Below, piece after piece: positions 44,266 through 52,099 of a stretch of 64,000 nucleotides of DNA. This DNA is from Phycisphaerales bacterium. GTDB taxonomy: Bacteria; Planctomycetota; Phycisphaerae; Phycisphaerales; SM1A02. The stretch is from contig SIAM01000003.1 in assembly GCA_009691785.1 (NCBI GenBank), positions 29,289 to 93,288 on the forward strand. Reading direction: 5' to 3'. The number at the start of each line of letters is the position of its first letter. Position 1 is the stretch's first letter. Below the pieces are notes generated by a model. The model had not been told where the DNA came from. It saw nothing but the letters and a program-made list of their open reading frames with translations, and made no database searches. The translations under genes and the position numbers were made by a program.

Positions 44266-45279
44266 ATGCAAATAACTGTTACAGGCGCCGCTGGATACAT
44301 TGGCTCGCACGCTTGTCTTAAACTGCTCGATGATGGCCACGAGGTGCATGGCCTGGATAATTTCTCGCGCAGCTTTGAGCGCACGGTGCAGGCGCTGCAG
44401 CGCGCGGGCGGCGGGCGCTTTCATTTCACGCAAGTTGAATTGAATGACCAGCGTGCAACAACCGCCGCACTGAAATTACATCCGCCGGAAATTGTGTTGC
44501 ACTTCGCGGCTTTCGCCGTGGTGCCTGAAAGCGTTCAGTTTCCCCTGATTTACTGGCACAACAATGTCGGCGCCACGGTTTCTTTGCTCAACGCCATGGA
44601 CGCGGTCGACGCTAGAAAATTAATCTTTTCAAGTACATGCGCCACATACGGCGAGCCAGCGCCAGCGCACATTCCAATTGGCGAGGATTGTCCTCAGCGG
44701 CCCACGCACGCATACGGCGAAAGCAAACTTGCGTGTGAACACATCATGAAAGCGTGGGTGCAATCAAATGCGCACGCGGATCGCGATCGTGGCGTTGTAT
44801 TCCTGCGCTACTTTAATGTCGCTGGCGGCGATCACCTGGCCCGCATTGGCGAGGACCACGATCCTGAAACGCATCTGGTGCCAATATGCTTGCGCGCCGC
44901 AACGGGTCGCCACCCCGAATTGGTGGTTCACGGCAATGACTATCCAACGCCAGACGGAACATGCATTCGCGACTATGTGCATGTTGAAGATTTAGTGACG
45001 GCGCATATTGAGGCGATCAAAGTCATTCCGCACCGCCAAACATTGGCCATGAATGTGGGAACGGGCGTGGGAGCAAGCGTGCTTGAAGTGTTGCGCGCGT
45101 GCTCCGTCGCGGCTGGTCGCGAAGTTCCGTTTCGCATGGGCGCGCGCCGCGATGGCGATCCGCCGAAGCTTGTTTCAAATCCAGAGAAAATATTTCGCTT
45201 GACCAGTTGGCGGCCCGCGCGTTCATCGCTGGAGGCAATCACGCAAAGCGCGTGGCGTTGGTTTGCACAGCAGAAGTAA
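44266..45279 (+). CDS. galE: UDP-glucose 4-epimerase
   Basis: 337 aa from ATG 44266 (MQITVTGAAGYIGSH); the frame opens 11 codons earlier without conserved sequence. Extended SDR: NAD motif GAAGYIGSH (7-15), catalytic Ser/Thr in F-S-S-T-C-A-T-Y-G, Y-G-E-S-K catalytic pair, and the substrate segment R-Y-F-N-V-A-G-G. Interconverts UDP-glucose and UDP-galactose, supplying galactose for surface glycans. The G-N-D-Y-P-T-P-D-G-T-C-I-R-D-Y segment is strongly GalE-specific. Confidence 0.95.
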   Translation: MQITVTGAAGYIGSHACLKLLDDGHEVHGLDNFSRSFERTVQALQRAGGGRFHFTQVELNDQRATTAALKLHPPEIVLHFAAFAVVPESVQFPLIYWHNNVGATVSLLNAMDAVDARKLIFSSTCATYGEPAPAHIPIGEDCPQRPTHAYGESKLACEHIMKAWVQSNAHADRDRGVVFLRYFNVAGGDHLARIGEDHDPETHLVPICLRAATGRHPELVVHGNDYPTPDGTCIRDYVHVEDLVTAHIEAIKVIPHRQTLAMNVGTGVGASVLEVLRACSVAAGREVPFRMGARRDGDPPKLVSNPEKIFRLTSWRPARSSLEAITQSAWRWFAQQK

Positions 45280-45311
45280 TTGCGAAAGTAATTGCGGCGA
45301 TATGGTGCGGG

Positions 45312-46001
45312 CTACAACGGAAGCGAAATGCCCGCGTACAACTGAATGCTGTTGCGGCCGTCATTGTTGTCGGCCACATTGGCGTTGGAAATATGCGCCC
45401 AGCGAATTCCAGTAAGAATGCGGGCATTTGGAGCCACTTCAAATGAGGCGCCCACGCCAATTCGCGGCGTGACATTCACCGAAGATCCGGCCGGGGGCAC
45501 GTTTGATCCGGTGAACATAAGCCCAACTCCAGCGTCGGCGTAGATGCTCCATGTTTCGCGCGCAAAAAAGTGCCAGCGAAACATAAACGCTGGACCGGCG
45601 CCCCAAGTGTTGCCGCCGCCTTGCGAGAACCAGGCGACTTCGGGTCCAAAATCAAAACTGAAATTATCAATCAAGAACCAACTCGCGTACCACGCGCCTT
45701 GCAATTGATTGTCGCTATCAAAGTCGTTCATCCAACTACCTTCAAACTCCCAACGCCAAGAACCTTTCACGCCAAACTTGGCTGGGGTATTTACTTTGGG
45801 CACCACCGCATTTGCAGGTTTATTTGCTGCCGCTATGGAGTTCTGTGTGCTTTGAGAAATCAGGCAAATCATTGGCGCGCTATCGCTGAGCATTGAATTG
45901 GAAAATGTCGCAAATTCAACCGGCGCCACGGGCGCAACGGGCGCCATGCTTGAAATATTTGTCATGGCGGCTAGCGCTATCAATGCGGATGAAATAGGCA
46001 C
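45312..46001 (-). CDS. PagL-like acyloxyacyl-hydrolase-family outer membrane protein
   Basis: 229 aa from GTG 46001, six bases after TAACAT; a TTG at 46007 is also in frame. N-terminal signal peptide-like region, then a beta-barrel of alternating aromatic strands (FEGSWMNDFDSDNQLQGAWYASW; AFMFRWHFF). The C-terminal R-W-A-H-I-S-N-A-N motif and final Leu-Pro-Leu match lipid A 3-O-deacylase PagL. PagL uses H, S two residues on, and E fourteen residues on; here these are H203, S205 and N217, so the Glu is not where expected. It may be a lipid A deacylase with altered chemistry, or an inactive barrel. Convergent with galE. Confidence 0.72.
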   Translation of the reverse strand: MPISSALIALAAMTNISSMAPVAPVAPVEFATFSNSMLSDSAPMICLISQSTQNSIAAANKPANAVVPKVNTPAKFGVKGSWRWEFEGSWMNDFDSDNQLQGAWYASWFLIDNFSFDFGPEVAWFSQGGGNTWGAGPAFMFRWHFFARETWSIYADAGVGLMFTGSNVPPAGSSVNVTPRIGVGASFEVAPNARILTGIRWAHISNANVADNNDGRNSIQLYAGISLPL

Positions 46002-46007
46002 ATTCAA

Positions 46008-46013
46008 ATGTTA
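46008..46013 (-). promoter_or_regulatory. -10 hexamer of leaderless PagL-like gene
   Basis: TAACAT on the minus strand, TTGAAT, then GTG 46001: six-base gap. Confidence 0.4.
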
Positions 46014-46023
46014 ACACCCCTGA

Positions 46024-46064
46024 GTTGCGCGGTAGCGCGCAACGGCGTTGCGGCCGTACGCAAC
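46024..46064. promoter_or_regulatory. two tandem inverted repeats upstream of the PagL-like gene
   Basis: GTTGCGC-GGTAGC-GCGCAAC (46024-46043) and GTTGCG-GCCGTA-CGCAAC (46047-46064), spaced three bases apart and lying just upstream of the -10. Both share GTTGCG...CGCAAC, which suggests a double operator or a pair of hairpins. A related palindrome TTGCGTC-TAT-GACGCAA occurs at 46643-46659. Confidence 0.5.
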
Positions 46065-46140
46065 ATGTTCCATTGATATTTTTATATATTTGATCAAGCA
46101 ATGAGTTGAGCCAACGCATTGCTGTTCACACATCAAACTC

Positions 46141-46185
46141 AAAAAACACCGCCGCCTGGTCGCTCCGACACGCACAGACGGCGGC
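46141..46185 (-). terminator. candidate minus-strand intrinsic terminator
   Basis: On the minus strand GCCGCC, 23-nt loop, GGCGGC, then GGTG followed by six T residues. GC-rich stem plus U-run is terminator-like, though the loop is long. It would end any transcript coming from the PEGA lipoprotein gene or from an RNA gene within the gap. Confidence 0.4.
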
Positions 46186-46308
46186 TCCCGCAATCCTGTT
46201 GAATTGCGCTGATGTTGAATTCCCGAAAGCACAGTATCTACCCAATTTGGCCATAATCAATGGCAGAATCCAAACTTCCTTGGATTCTTTGTAAATTTAT
46301 TTTAAAAC

Positions 46309-46323
46309 TACAAGTCACTTGTA
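46309..46323. promoter_or_regulatory. perfect 15-bp palindrome, operator-like
   Basis: TACAAGT-C-ACTTGTA, 7-bp arms around one central base, in AT-rich sequence. Typical size and symmetry of a dimeric repressor site (e.g. MarR or TetR type), but no adjacent regulator gene is present. Confidence 0.45.
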
Positions 46324-46743
46324 ATAATGGACTTATGAATCTTATATGCGCCAAAACTGCAATTTCATGGGGTCTATCACAGTCCGTTGGAGTTGCTGGA
46401 CAATAACTACAGCACAGCAATTTTACGAGTGAATTTTGACGCCAAAGACAATCAGGACCTTCGTTTTTAGGATCAAATTTGGGGTGCAATTACTAAGTTG
46501 GGATCATTCCCTACAAATCCTTGCTCAAGGGAATCGGTCAATGATGCAAGAGAAAGAGCCGCACCCATTCAAAACCGCTTTGATGCCATATTCCCAAAAG
46601 CCCAAAGTCATTGCACAAAGAGGTTCCCAAGACACCAGTTTGTTGCGTCTATGACGCAAAGCGACTAAACGTGGCCGCAACATGCGTGACACATTCTTGC
46701 GCGCTTGAAACTACCAGCTTTAAATCACACTCGCAGCGACACA

Positions 46744-47250
46744 TTAATTTGGCGGTCGTTCGCTGGCAGGAAGCACGGAACTTGGAACGGGCAACACTGC
46801 TTTGGACAATGGCGCAACTGAAGCATTCTGCATTTGCACAACCTCAGCTTCGGCTTTTTCAACTTCAGGTGATGCCACAATACGCGCTCGCAAGTTTTTA
46901 GCGCGCTCAAGAACCGCAGCTTCGTCGCTGTCGGTTGGAACCATGGAGAAATGCCATTGCACACGGCTCGTCAACTTGGCTGGAATAACTTCGGCCACAA
47001 GATCGGCGCCAACAAAATCCCAAGCAGGTTCGTCCGCGTCACCAAAACCTGAAATGGGCTCGTAGCCATCCCGGCGAAGTCGCACGTCGTAACGACCGTA
47101 ATAGGTGAACTCAATCGAACATGGAGTGCGGCCAACCTCGCGGTCGTTCAGCCACACCAAAGCTCCTTCAGGTTCGCTGGTAATCTCAATGGTGCGCCGA
47201 ACGCAGCCACCAATCGAAGCAACCACAAGAATGCAAATCAGCAATCTCAT
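46744..47250 (-). CDS. PEGA-domain lipoprotein
   Basis: 168 aa from ATG 47250, seven bases after TACAGT. Lipoprotein signal MRLLICILVVASIGGC (Cys16). The PEGA-like domain follows at ~20-60 (I-T-S-E-P-E-G-A-L-V-W-L-N-D-R-E-V-G-R-T-P; R-R-D-G-Y-E-P). The C-terminal half is helical and Glu/Ala-rich, then Pro/Ser-rich. PEGA domains are small beta modules of surface proteins; role here unknown. Divergent from lptB across 40 bp. Confidence 0.8.
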   Translation of the reverse strand: MRLLICILVVASIGGCVRRTIEITSEPEGALVWLNDREVGRTPCSIEFTYYGRYDVRLRRDGYEPISGFGDADEPAWDFVGADLVAEVIPAKLTSRVQWHFSMVPTDSDEAAVLERAKNLRARIVASPEVEKAEAEVVQMQNASVAPLSKAVLPVPSSVLPASERPPN

Positions 47251-47257
47251 TCGCACC

Positions 47258-47263
47258 ACTGTA
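47258..47263 (-). promoter_or_regulatory. -10 hexamer of PEGA lipoprotein gene
   Basis: TACAGT on the minus strand, seven-base gap, then ATG 47250. Confidence 0.4.
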
Positions 47264-47277
47264 ACGAATTCTGCCGC

Positions 47278-47283
47278 TAGCAT
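47278..47283 (+). promoter_or_regulatory. -10 hexamer of lptB
   Basis: TAGCAT, seven-base gap (CTGCGTC), then ATG 47291. It sits back to back with the opposing -10 of the PEGA gene, 14 bp away. Confidence 0.4.
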
Positions 47284-47290
47284 CTGCGTC

Positions 47291-48028
47291 ATGGCGCTTC
47301 TTGAAGTCAACGCGTTGCAGAAAACATACGGTCACCGCCGCGTGGTGGATCAAGTCACATTTCAAGTGTCCGAGGGCGAAATCGTGGGACTTCTAGGCCG
47401 TAACGGCGCAGGAAAAACCACCAGTTTCCGCATGGTCATGGGCATGATCACGCCCGAAAGTGGCAGCGTGAATTTTCGCGGACAAGATGTGACCTACTTG
47501 CCCATGTGGCGCCACGCCAAGTTGGGCATGGGGTACCTCAGCCAAGAGCCAAGCGTGTTTCAACGTCTCAGCGTGGAGGAGAATTTGCTGGCCATATTGG
47601 AAACAATTGCAGGGCTTTCCTCCAAGGAAAGATTGTCGCGCTGCGACGCGTTGCTGTCGCAATTTGGTTTGCAAGTGAAACGCAAGGAGCAAGCGCGCAC
47701 CTGCTCTGGCGGCGAGCGTCGACGTCTGGAAATCGCGCGCGCCTTGGTCACGCAACCCGCCCTCATTCTGCTTGATGAGCCATTCGCCGCCGTTGATCCA
47801 CACACAGTGGAAGATTTGCAAAATGAAGTTCGCACATTGGCCAAGACTGGCATAGCCATTTTAGTCACCGACCACAATGTGCAACAAACGCTTCGCATCT
47901 GCGATCGCGCCTACATTATTCACGAAGGCAAGAATCTTCGTGAAGGCCCTCCCAAGAGCATTATCAATGATCCAATGGTGCGCGAAGCGTATTTGGCCAG
48001 CACATTCCGTGGCAATGAATTTGACTAA
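47291..48028 (+). CDS. lptB: LPS export ABC transporter ATPase LptB
   Basis: 245 aa from ATG 47291 (MALLEVNALQKTYG); the frame is open upstream to 47105 but that stretch lies opposite the PEGA gene and is not conserved-looking. Walker A GRNGAGKTT (36-44), Q-loop YLSQEPSVF, signature C-S-G-G-E-R-R-R-L-E-I-A-R-A with Cys in place of the usual Leu/Ser, Walker B LILLDEPFAAVDP, switch His in LVTDHNV. The GERRRLEIARAL and FAAVDP blocks are typical of LptB. Powers LPS extraction with LptF/G (not in window). Confidence 0.92.
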   Translation: MALLEVNALQKTYGHRRVVDQVTFQVSEGEIVGLLGRNGAGKTTSFRMVMGMITPESGSVNFRGQDVTYLPMWRHAKLGMGYLSQEPSVFQRLSVEENLLAILETIAGLSSKERLSRCDALLSQFGLQVKRKEQARTCSGGERRRLEIARALVTQPALILLDEPFAAVDPHTVEDLQNEVRTLAKTGIAILVTDHNVQQTLRICDRAYIIHEGKNLREGPPKSIINDPMVREAYLASTFRGNEFD

Positions 48029-48147
48029 CGCTATTTCACCTTGACAACGAACTCAGTTCTCAAGCGCGCGGCGCCACCCTTTGGCATGCCATATCTGCAA
48101 AAACTAAATGGTGAACGGGCCGCGAATTCGCTTGGATTTGCCTAAAA

Positions 48148-49422
48148 TTAGTGGCGAATTGGCTTGGCGACTAACTCAATGGCAACCTTGGAAATCATGG
48201 TGGGAGTGGCTTCAAGCACGCGAAAACGCGCGCCGTGACTTTCAAACACCGCCCCGCTTTCGGGCACTCGTCCAAGCACGCTCAACACAAATCCCGCGAT
48301 GGTGTCAAAGCCCTCGTCCTGTGAAATATTCAAATTCACTTTGGCGTTCACCTGGGCGATGGAGCAACGGCCGTCGGCTTCAATGCGACCAACAGCCAAT
48401 TCGCGAATCTCCGGGTCTTGATCGCTTTGCGGCTCATGCTCGTCGCGAATCTCGCCCACAATTTCTTCAAGCACATCCTCAATGGTCACCAACCCAGCGG
48501 TGCCGCCGTACTCATCAACCACAAGCGCCATGTGAACCTTGCCACGCTGAAATTCCTTCAACAAGTCGCGCACGCGTTTGGTTTCTGGAACACGAATGGG
48601 CTGGCGCAACAACGGACGCAGACAAAAATCCGGTGCCTCCGCCCCCAGCCATCGAACCAAATCTTTCACATACAACACGCCCACAACATGGTCCAAACTT
48701 CTCTCATAAATTGGAATGCGACTATGGCCTTCCTCGTGTATCACCGAGCGAATCTTCGCCAGATCATCTGTGTATTCAATGCCTTCAACGGCGGTGCGCG
48801 GCGTCATGATGCTGGCAACCAAGGTCTCGCTCAGTTCCACCACATTCTCCATAATGGCCGCGCTGGCGGAATCAATTCCGCCTTGGCGTCTGGTGTCTTG
48901 GATACTTTCAAGCAACTCGGCGCCGGATTCGTTGGCCACCGTCTTTGCGCCCACAAGTCGGCGAACGCCCTCGTCTAAAATTTCCGCAACGGTGACAAGC
49001 GGTTGTAAAACAAAATCAATCACGCGCAGCAGCGGCAAAGTGGTCACAATTAATCCAACCGCCGCGTAGCGCGCGAACGCCGCGCTAATGACGCTGGTGA
49101 AAAGCCAAATGCAACTGGCGGCTATGACAAACGCGGTGCTCAAATTTTGCCATGTCAGGCGACCCTCGTTGTCGCCCAAACCAACAAGGGCAATCAACAA
49201 CAACGCGAAGAAACCAACGCGGCCGATAGCGCGCAGAAATGCCACGGCGTGATCGACCTGCGTCTTGCGCTTGAAGATCCAGTGATCCGTCGCCACGCGG
49301 CCGCCACGCTCCAAGCGCCGCTGCAACGCGTTGTCACCCACCTGCACAATGGCCAAGTTGATGGCGGAAAGCAACATGGTGAACAGAAGATCCACAGCCG
49401 CGGCAAGCAACACCCAGGTCAT
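48148..49422 (-). CDS. CNNM/CorC-type membrane protein with CBS pair
   Basis: 424 aa. N-terminal membrane domain (~1-145, four helices including FALLLIALVGLG and LIVTTLPLLRVIDFVL), two CBS domains (~205-330: IMTPRTAVEGI ... GHSRIPIYERSLDHVVGVLYVKDLV; MALVVDEYGGTAGLVTIEDVLEEIVGEI) and a C-terminal CorC_HlyC domain (~340-420). The family is implicated in Mg/Co efflux. It overlaps ybeY by ATGA, the same ybeY-corC order as in proteobacteria. Confidence 0.9.
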   Translation of the reverse strand: MTWVLLAAAVDLLFTMLLSAINLAIVQVGDNALQRRLERGGRVATDHWIFKRKTQVDHAVAFLRAIGRVGFFALLLIALVGLGDNEGRLTWQNLSTAFVIAASCIWLFTSVISAAFARYAAVGLIVTTLPLLRVIDFVLQPLVTVAEILDEGVRRLVGAKTVANESGAELLESIQDTRRQGGIDSASAAIMENVVELSETLVASIMTPRTAVEGIEYTDDLAKIRSVIHEEGHSRIPIYERSLDHVVGVLYVKDLVRWLGAEAPDFCLRPLLRQPIRVPETKRVRDLLKEFQRGKVHMALVVDEYGGTAGLVTIEDVLEEIVGEIRDEHEPQSDQDPEIRELAVGRIEADGRCSIAQVNAKVNLNISQDEGFDTIAGFVLSVLGRVPESGAVFESHGARFRVLEATPTMISKVAIELVAKPIRH

Positions 49423-49919
49423 GGCTTGATGGCTCCAAAAATTTCTCCCAAGCCAATCGCGCTCAGCAAACGATTTTCCTCGCCATGCATGGCGGCAAAT
49501 TCAGCGGGCGTTTGGTCATCCATGCCGCCAGCGTGCAGCAATCCATGCAGGCAATACAGCAACAATTCGTCACGCAGTTGGTGGTTCAATTCCGTTGCGC
49601 GGCGAGCGGCTTCGTCAACGCACACGGCCACATCGGCATCGTCGCCATCGGCAAAGGTAAGCACATCCGTGGTGCACGGATTATTCATGTGGCGCATATG
49701 CAACTCGCCCATGGTTTGGTCATTGACGCATTGCACCGTGAAGCGCTTCAACATTGGCGCGCCCGCGTGTCGCAGCTCGCGCAATTTTTCAGCCAGCCAC
49801 TGCGCCATGTCCGCTGAAATCAAATCGCCATGAAGGACAGTGATTTCGTGATCGCTCCGCGGGGAATTAGTCGAATAGCCGCTCATTGAAAGCGCATCGT
49901 ACGCCAACTGTGCCGCCAT
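49419..49919 (-). CDS. ybeY: endoribonuclease YbeY, with third zinc ligand changed
   Basis: 166 aa from ATG 49919, whose A is the last base of the nuoF stop (TGATG). 16S rRNA maturation and quality-control RNase. Family marks are N-D-Q-T-M-G-E-L-H (lines up with the N-x4-M-x-x-L-N region), C-T-T-D-V-L-T-F-A-D and the metal motif H125-G-L-L-H129-A-G-G-M-D-D135. The canonical motif is HGxLHLxGYDH, so the third His is Asp here. Asp can bind zinc, so activity is possible. Followed by the CorC-like gene. Confidence 0.88.
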   Translation of the reverse strand: MAAQLAYDALSMSGYSTNSPRSDHEITVLHGDLISADMAQWLAEKLRELRHAGAPMLKRFTVQCVNDQTMGELHMRHMNNPCTTDVLTFADGDDADVAVCVDEAARRATELNHQLRDELLLYCLHGLLHAGGMDDQTPAEFAAMHGEENRLLSAIGLGEIFGAIKP

Positions 49920-51271
49920 CAATGTCCGCCCGCGGTGACATACACGGGCACATACTGCGGCTTCACGCGCGCCTCAAACTCGCCGCGGAATTTGTTCACA
50001 ATGGTGCGCACAGCCCAATTATTGCCGTCGGCCAAACCGCAAATCGTTGTGCCCGGCGTCAAACCCATGCTGCCCGCAACTTCCAGCAACAAATCAAGGT
50101 CGCCGCTGGTTGCGTCGCCGCGCTCAATGCGCTCCAAACTTTTCAGCATCCAACCGCTACCTTCGCGGCACGGAGTGCATTGACCGCACGATTCATTCTT
50201 GAAGAAGCGCGCAATGTTTCGCGCCACGGCCACCATGTCGGTGTCCTCGTCAAAGATTGTTGGACACGCTGTACCAAGACCAAGCACATCGCAATCGCGT
50301 CCAATGTCAAAGTCCAGCGCGGCGTCAAATTGATCGGTGCCTAGAACGCCCATGCTCACGCCGCCAGGAATTGCGCCCTTGAATTTCTTGCCGCCGCGCA
50401 TGCCGCCGCAATATTCATCGACAAGTTTTCGCAACGAAATACCCAGCGGCATTTCGTACACGCCTGGCGTATTCACATGGCCGCTCACGCCCATCAACTT
50501 GGATCCGTAACTTGGCATGGCGCCAGGAAATTTGCTTTCAACGCCAATGCCCTTCCACCATGCGGCGCCGTGCTCCAACACAGGAACGGCTGCGGCGAGC
50601 GTTTCAACATTGTTCACAATGGTTGGTCTGCCAAACAGACCTTTGACCGCGGGAAACGGCGGCTTAATGCGCGGCCATCCGCGCTTGCCTTCAATGGCCT
50701 CAAGCAAACCAGTTTCTTCTCCGCAAATGTAGGCGCCAGCGCTGCGATGCAAGAAACAATCAACGGCGAATTTTTGCTTGCCACGCATCATGCCTTGCTT
50801 GCCAAAAATTCCGCCGGCGTACGCTTCTTGAATGGCACGCTCCATCACGCGCGCCTGGTGGTGGTACTCGCCGCGGATAAAAAAGTAAGCGGTATCAAGT
50901 TGACACGCCCAACACGCAATGGCAATTCCCTCAAGCACAAGGTGCGGATCGAAATCAATCAGCAATCGATCTTTAAAAGTTCCAGGCTCGGCCTCGTCGC
51001 AGTTCACCGCCAAGTAGCGGCGGCCGCCATCGATGGGCGCCAAGAAACTCCATTTCAAACCAGCGGGAAATCCAGCACCGCCGCGGCCGCGAATGACCGC
51101 GTCCTTGACCACGTTGATCACCTCCGTTGGCTGCATATCCAAGGCTTTTTCAAGCGCTTTGTAGCCGCCGGTGGCAATGGATTGCTCCCACGAAATGGTG
51201 CTGCGGGTCCTGGGGTCGGCCCAGGGAGCCGTTGGAATGCGCTTGGTGAGAATGGGTTCTTGAAGGGACAT
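49919..51271 (-). CDS. nuoF: NADH-quinone oxidoreductase subunit F
   Basis: 450 aa, normal for NuoF. Binds NADH, FMN and the N3 4Fe-4S cluster; entry point for electrons in Complex I. FMN/NADH loops are G-R-G-G-A-G-F-P-A-G-L-K-W and A-Y-I-C-G-E-E-T-G-L. The cluster ligands are in E-S-C-G-Q-C-T-P-C-R-E-G plus a later Cys (T-T-I-C-G-L-A-D). It starts 26 bp after a 77-aa ORF and runs directly into ybeY. Confidence 0.96.
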   Translation of the reverse strand: MSLQEPILTKRIPTAPWADPRTRSTISWEQSIATGGYKALEKALDMQPTEVINVVKDAVIRGRGGAGFPAGLKWSFLAPIDGGRRYLAVNCDEAEPGTFKDRLLIDFDPHLVLEGIAIACWACQLDTAYFFIRGEYHHQARVMERAIQEAYAGGIFGKQGMMRGKQKFAVDCFLHRSAGAYICGEETGLLEAIEGKRGWPRIKPPFPAVKGLFGRPTIVNNVETLAAAVPVLEHGAAWWKGIGVESKFPGAMPSYGSKLMGVSGHVNTPGVYEMPLGISLRKLVDEYCGGMRGGKKFKGAIPGGVSMGVLGTDQFDAALDFDIGRDCDVLGLGTACPTIFDEDTDMVAVARNIARFFKNESCGQCTPCREGSGWMLKSLERIERGDATSGDLDLLLEVAGSMGLTPGTTICGLADGNNWAVRTIVNKFRGEFEARVKPQYVPVYVTAGGH

Positions 51272-51297
51272 AATTTTATCTGTTGGTTTCTAAATGG

Positions 51298-51531
51298 TTA
51301 CGCGGCGTGACTTGCATGCGTATCGCTTGAGCCCGTGGCTGCTTGTGATGGTTCTTTCCAAATAATTTCTTCAACCACCGTGCGACGCAGCGTGACATCG
51401 TCGCGCTGTTGGCTTTGCGTGGCGCGCGAAACTTCGACCACCTTGTCGCGCTTGACGGGCGTGCGAATGGCGTTGACCACAATTCCAACCGCTTGGCCCA
51501 AACTTCGCATCACGCCAATCCTTGCGCTCAT
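51298..51531 (-). CDS. small ORF between nuoE and nuoF
   Basis: 77 aa. ATG overlaps the nuoE stop (ATGA) and it ends 26 bp before nuoF, so it fits exactly into the operon. Sequence is basic and polar with a V-K-R-D-K-V-V-E-V-S-R-A-T-Q core and R-R-T-V-V-E-E-I-I-W; no Cys, no membrane helix. No family recognised. Position suggests an accessory or assembly factor for the NADH-dehydrogenase module (inference). Confidence 0.6.
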   Translation of the reverse strand: MSARIGVMRSLGQAVGIVVNAIRTPVKRDKVVEVSRATQSQQRDDVTLRRTVVEEIIWKEPSQAATGSSDTHASHAA

Positions 51532-52079
51532 GCGTGGCCACTTCCAGAAGTTGATTTTTGCGCGGCGTCAATCAATCGATCAACGCCTTCAATGGTCAAG
51601 TTCTCGTACAACTTGTCGTTGAACAACGCCACGGGCGCGGTGTCGCAACTACCAAGACATTCCATGGCCAGCAATGTGAACTTGCCGTCATCGCTCGTCT
51701 CATGCGGCTCCAAATTCAGGCGCTTGCGCACGTGGTTTAAAATGGCGGAATGCCCGCAAATTTCGCAGGCAATGCTTTGGCAAATGCCAATCACGCACTC
51801 GCCCATTTTTTCCGTGGTGAACTCCTCGTAGAAAGTCACCGTGTCAAGCACATCCGCGGGCTTCAGCGACAGAAACTGCGCAATCTCAATCATGGCCTGG
51901 TACGGCACTTGGCGGTACGCGTGTTGCACATCATGCAGAATGGGCATGAGCGCGCCGTGCTTGGTGACGTAGCGCGGAAGGATTTCTTTTTCCCACGCGG
52001 CCTTCATCTGCGCCGTCACATACGGCTCGGCGCGGCGCTCAATTTTTTGTGTCGATGATGCTTTGGCAATCCATGCCAT
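51528..52079 (-). CDS. nuoE: NADH-quinone oxidoreductase subunit E
   Basis: 183 aa. Thioredoxin-like 2Fe-2S subunit of Complex I (N1a). Ligands follow the C-x4-C ... C-x3-C pattern: G-I-C-Q-S-I-A-C and E-C-L-G-S-C-D. The helical N-terminal domain contains L-P-I-L-H-D-V-Q and the T-F-Y-E-E-F motif. Lies 20 bp after nuoD. Confidence 0.95.
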   Translation of the reverse strand: MAWIAKASSTQKIERRAEPYVTAQMKAAWEKEILPRYVTKHGALMPILHDVQHAYRQVPYQAMIEIAQFLSLKPADVLDTVTFYEEFTTEKMGECVIGICQSIACEICGHSAILNHVRKRLNLEPHETSDDGKFTLLAMECLGSCDTAPVALFNDKLYENLTIEGVDRLIDAAQKSTSGSGHA

Positions 52080-52099
52080 GGTTCTGCTCCTGAAATAAA

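Larger units (their letters stand above)
46065..46743. other. AT-rich non-coding gap with several palindromes
   Basis: The only gap over 300 bp. Short ORFs on both strands lack coding character. It contains AGAATCCAA-ACTTCC-TTGGATTCT (46265-46288), TACAAGTCACTTGTA (46309-46323), nested ATTCCCT...AGGGAAT / CCTTG-CT-CAAGG (46507-46534 area) and TTGCGTC-TAT-GACGCAA (46643-46659). A terminator-like hairpin lies at its left end on the minus strand. It could hold a small RNA, a long 3' UTR of the PEGA lipoprotein gene, or regulatory DNA. Confidence 0.5.

Noticed and set aside
46238..46654. Short ORFs (83 aa minus, 72 aa plus) in the long gap
   Set aside because: Odd composition, no start signals, no family resemblance, and they cross palindromes.
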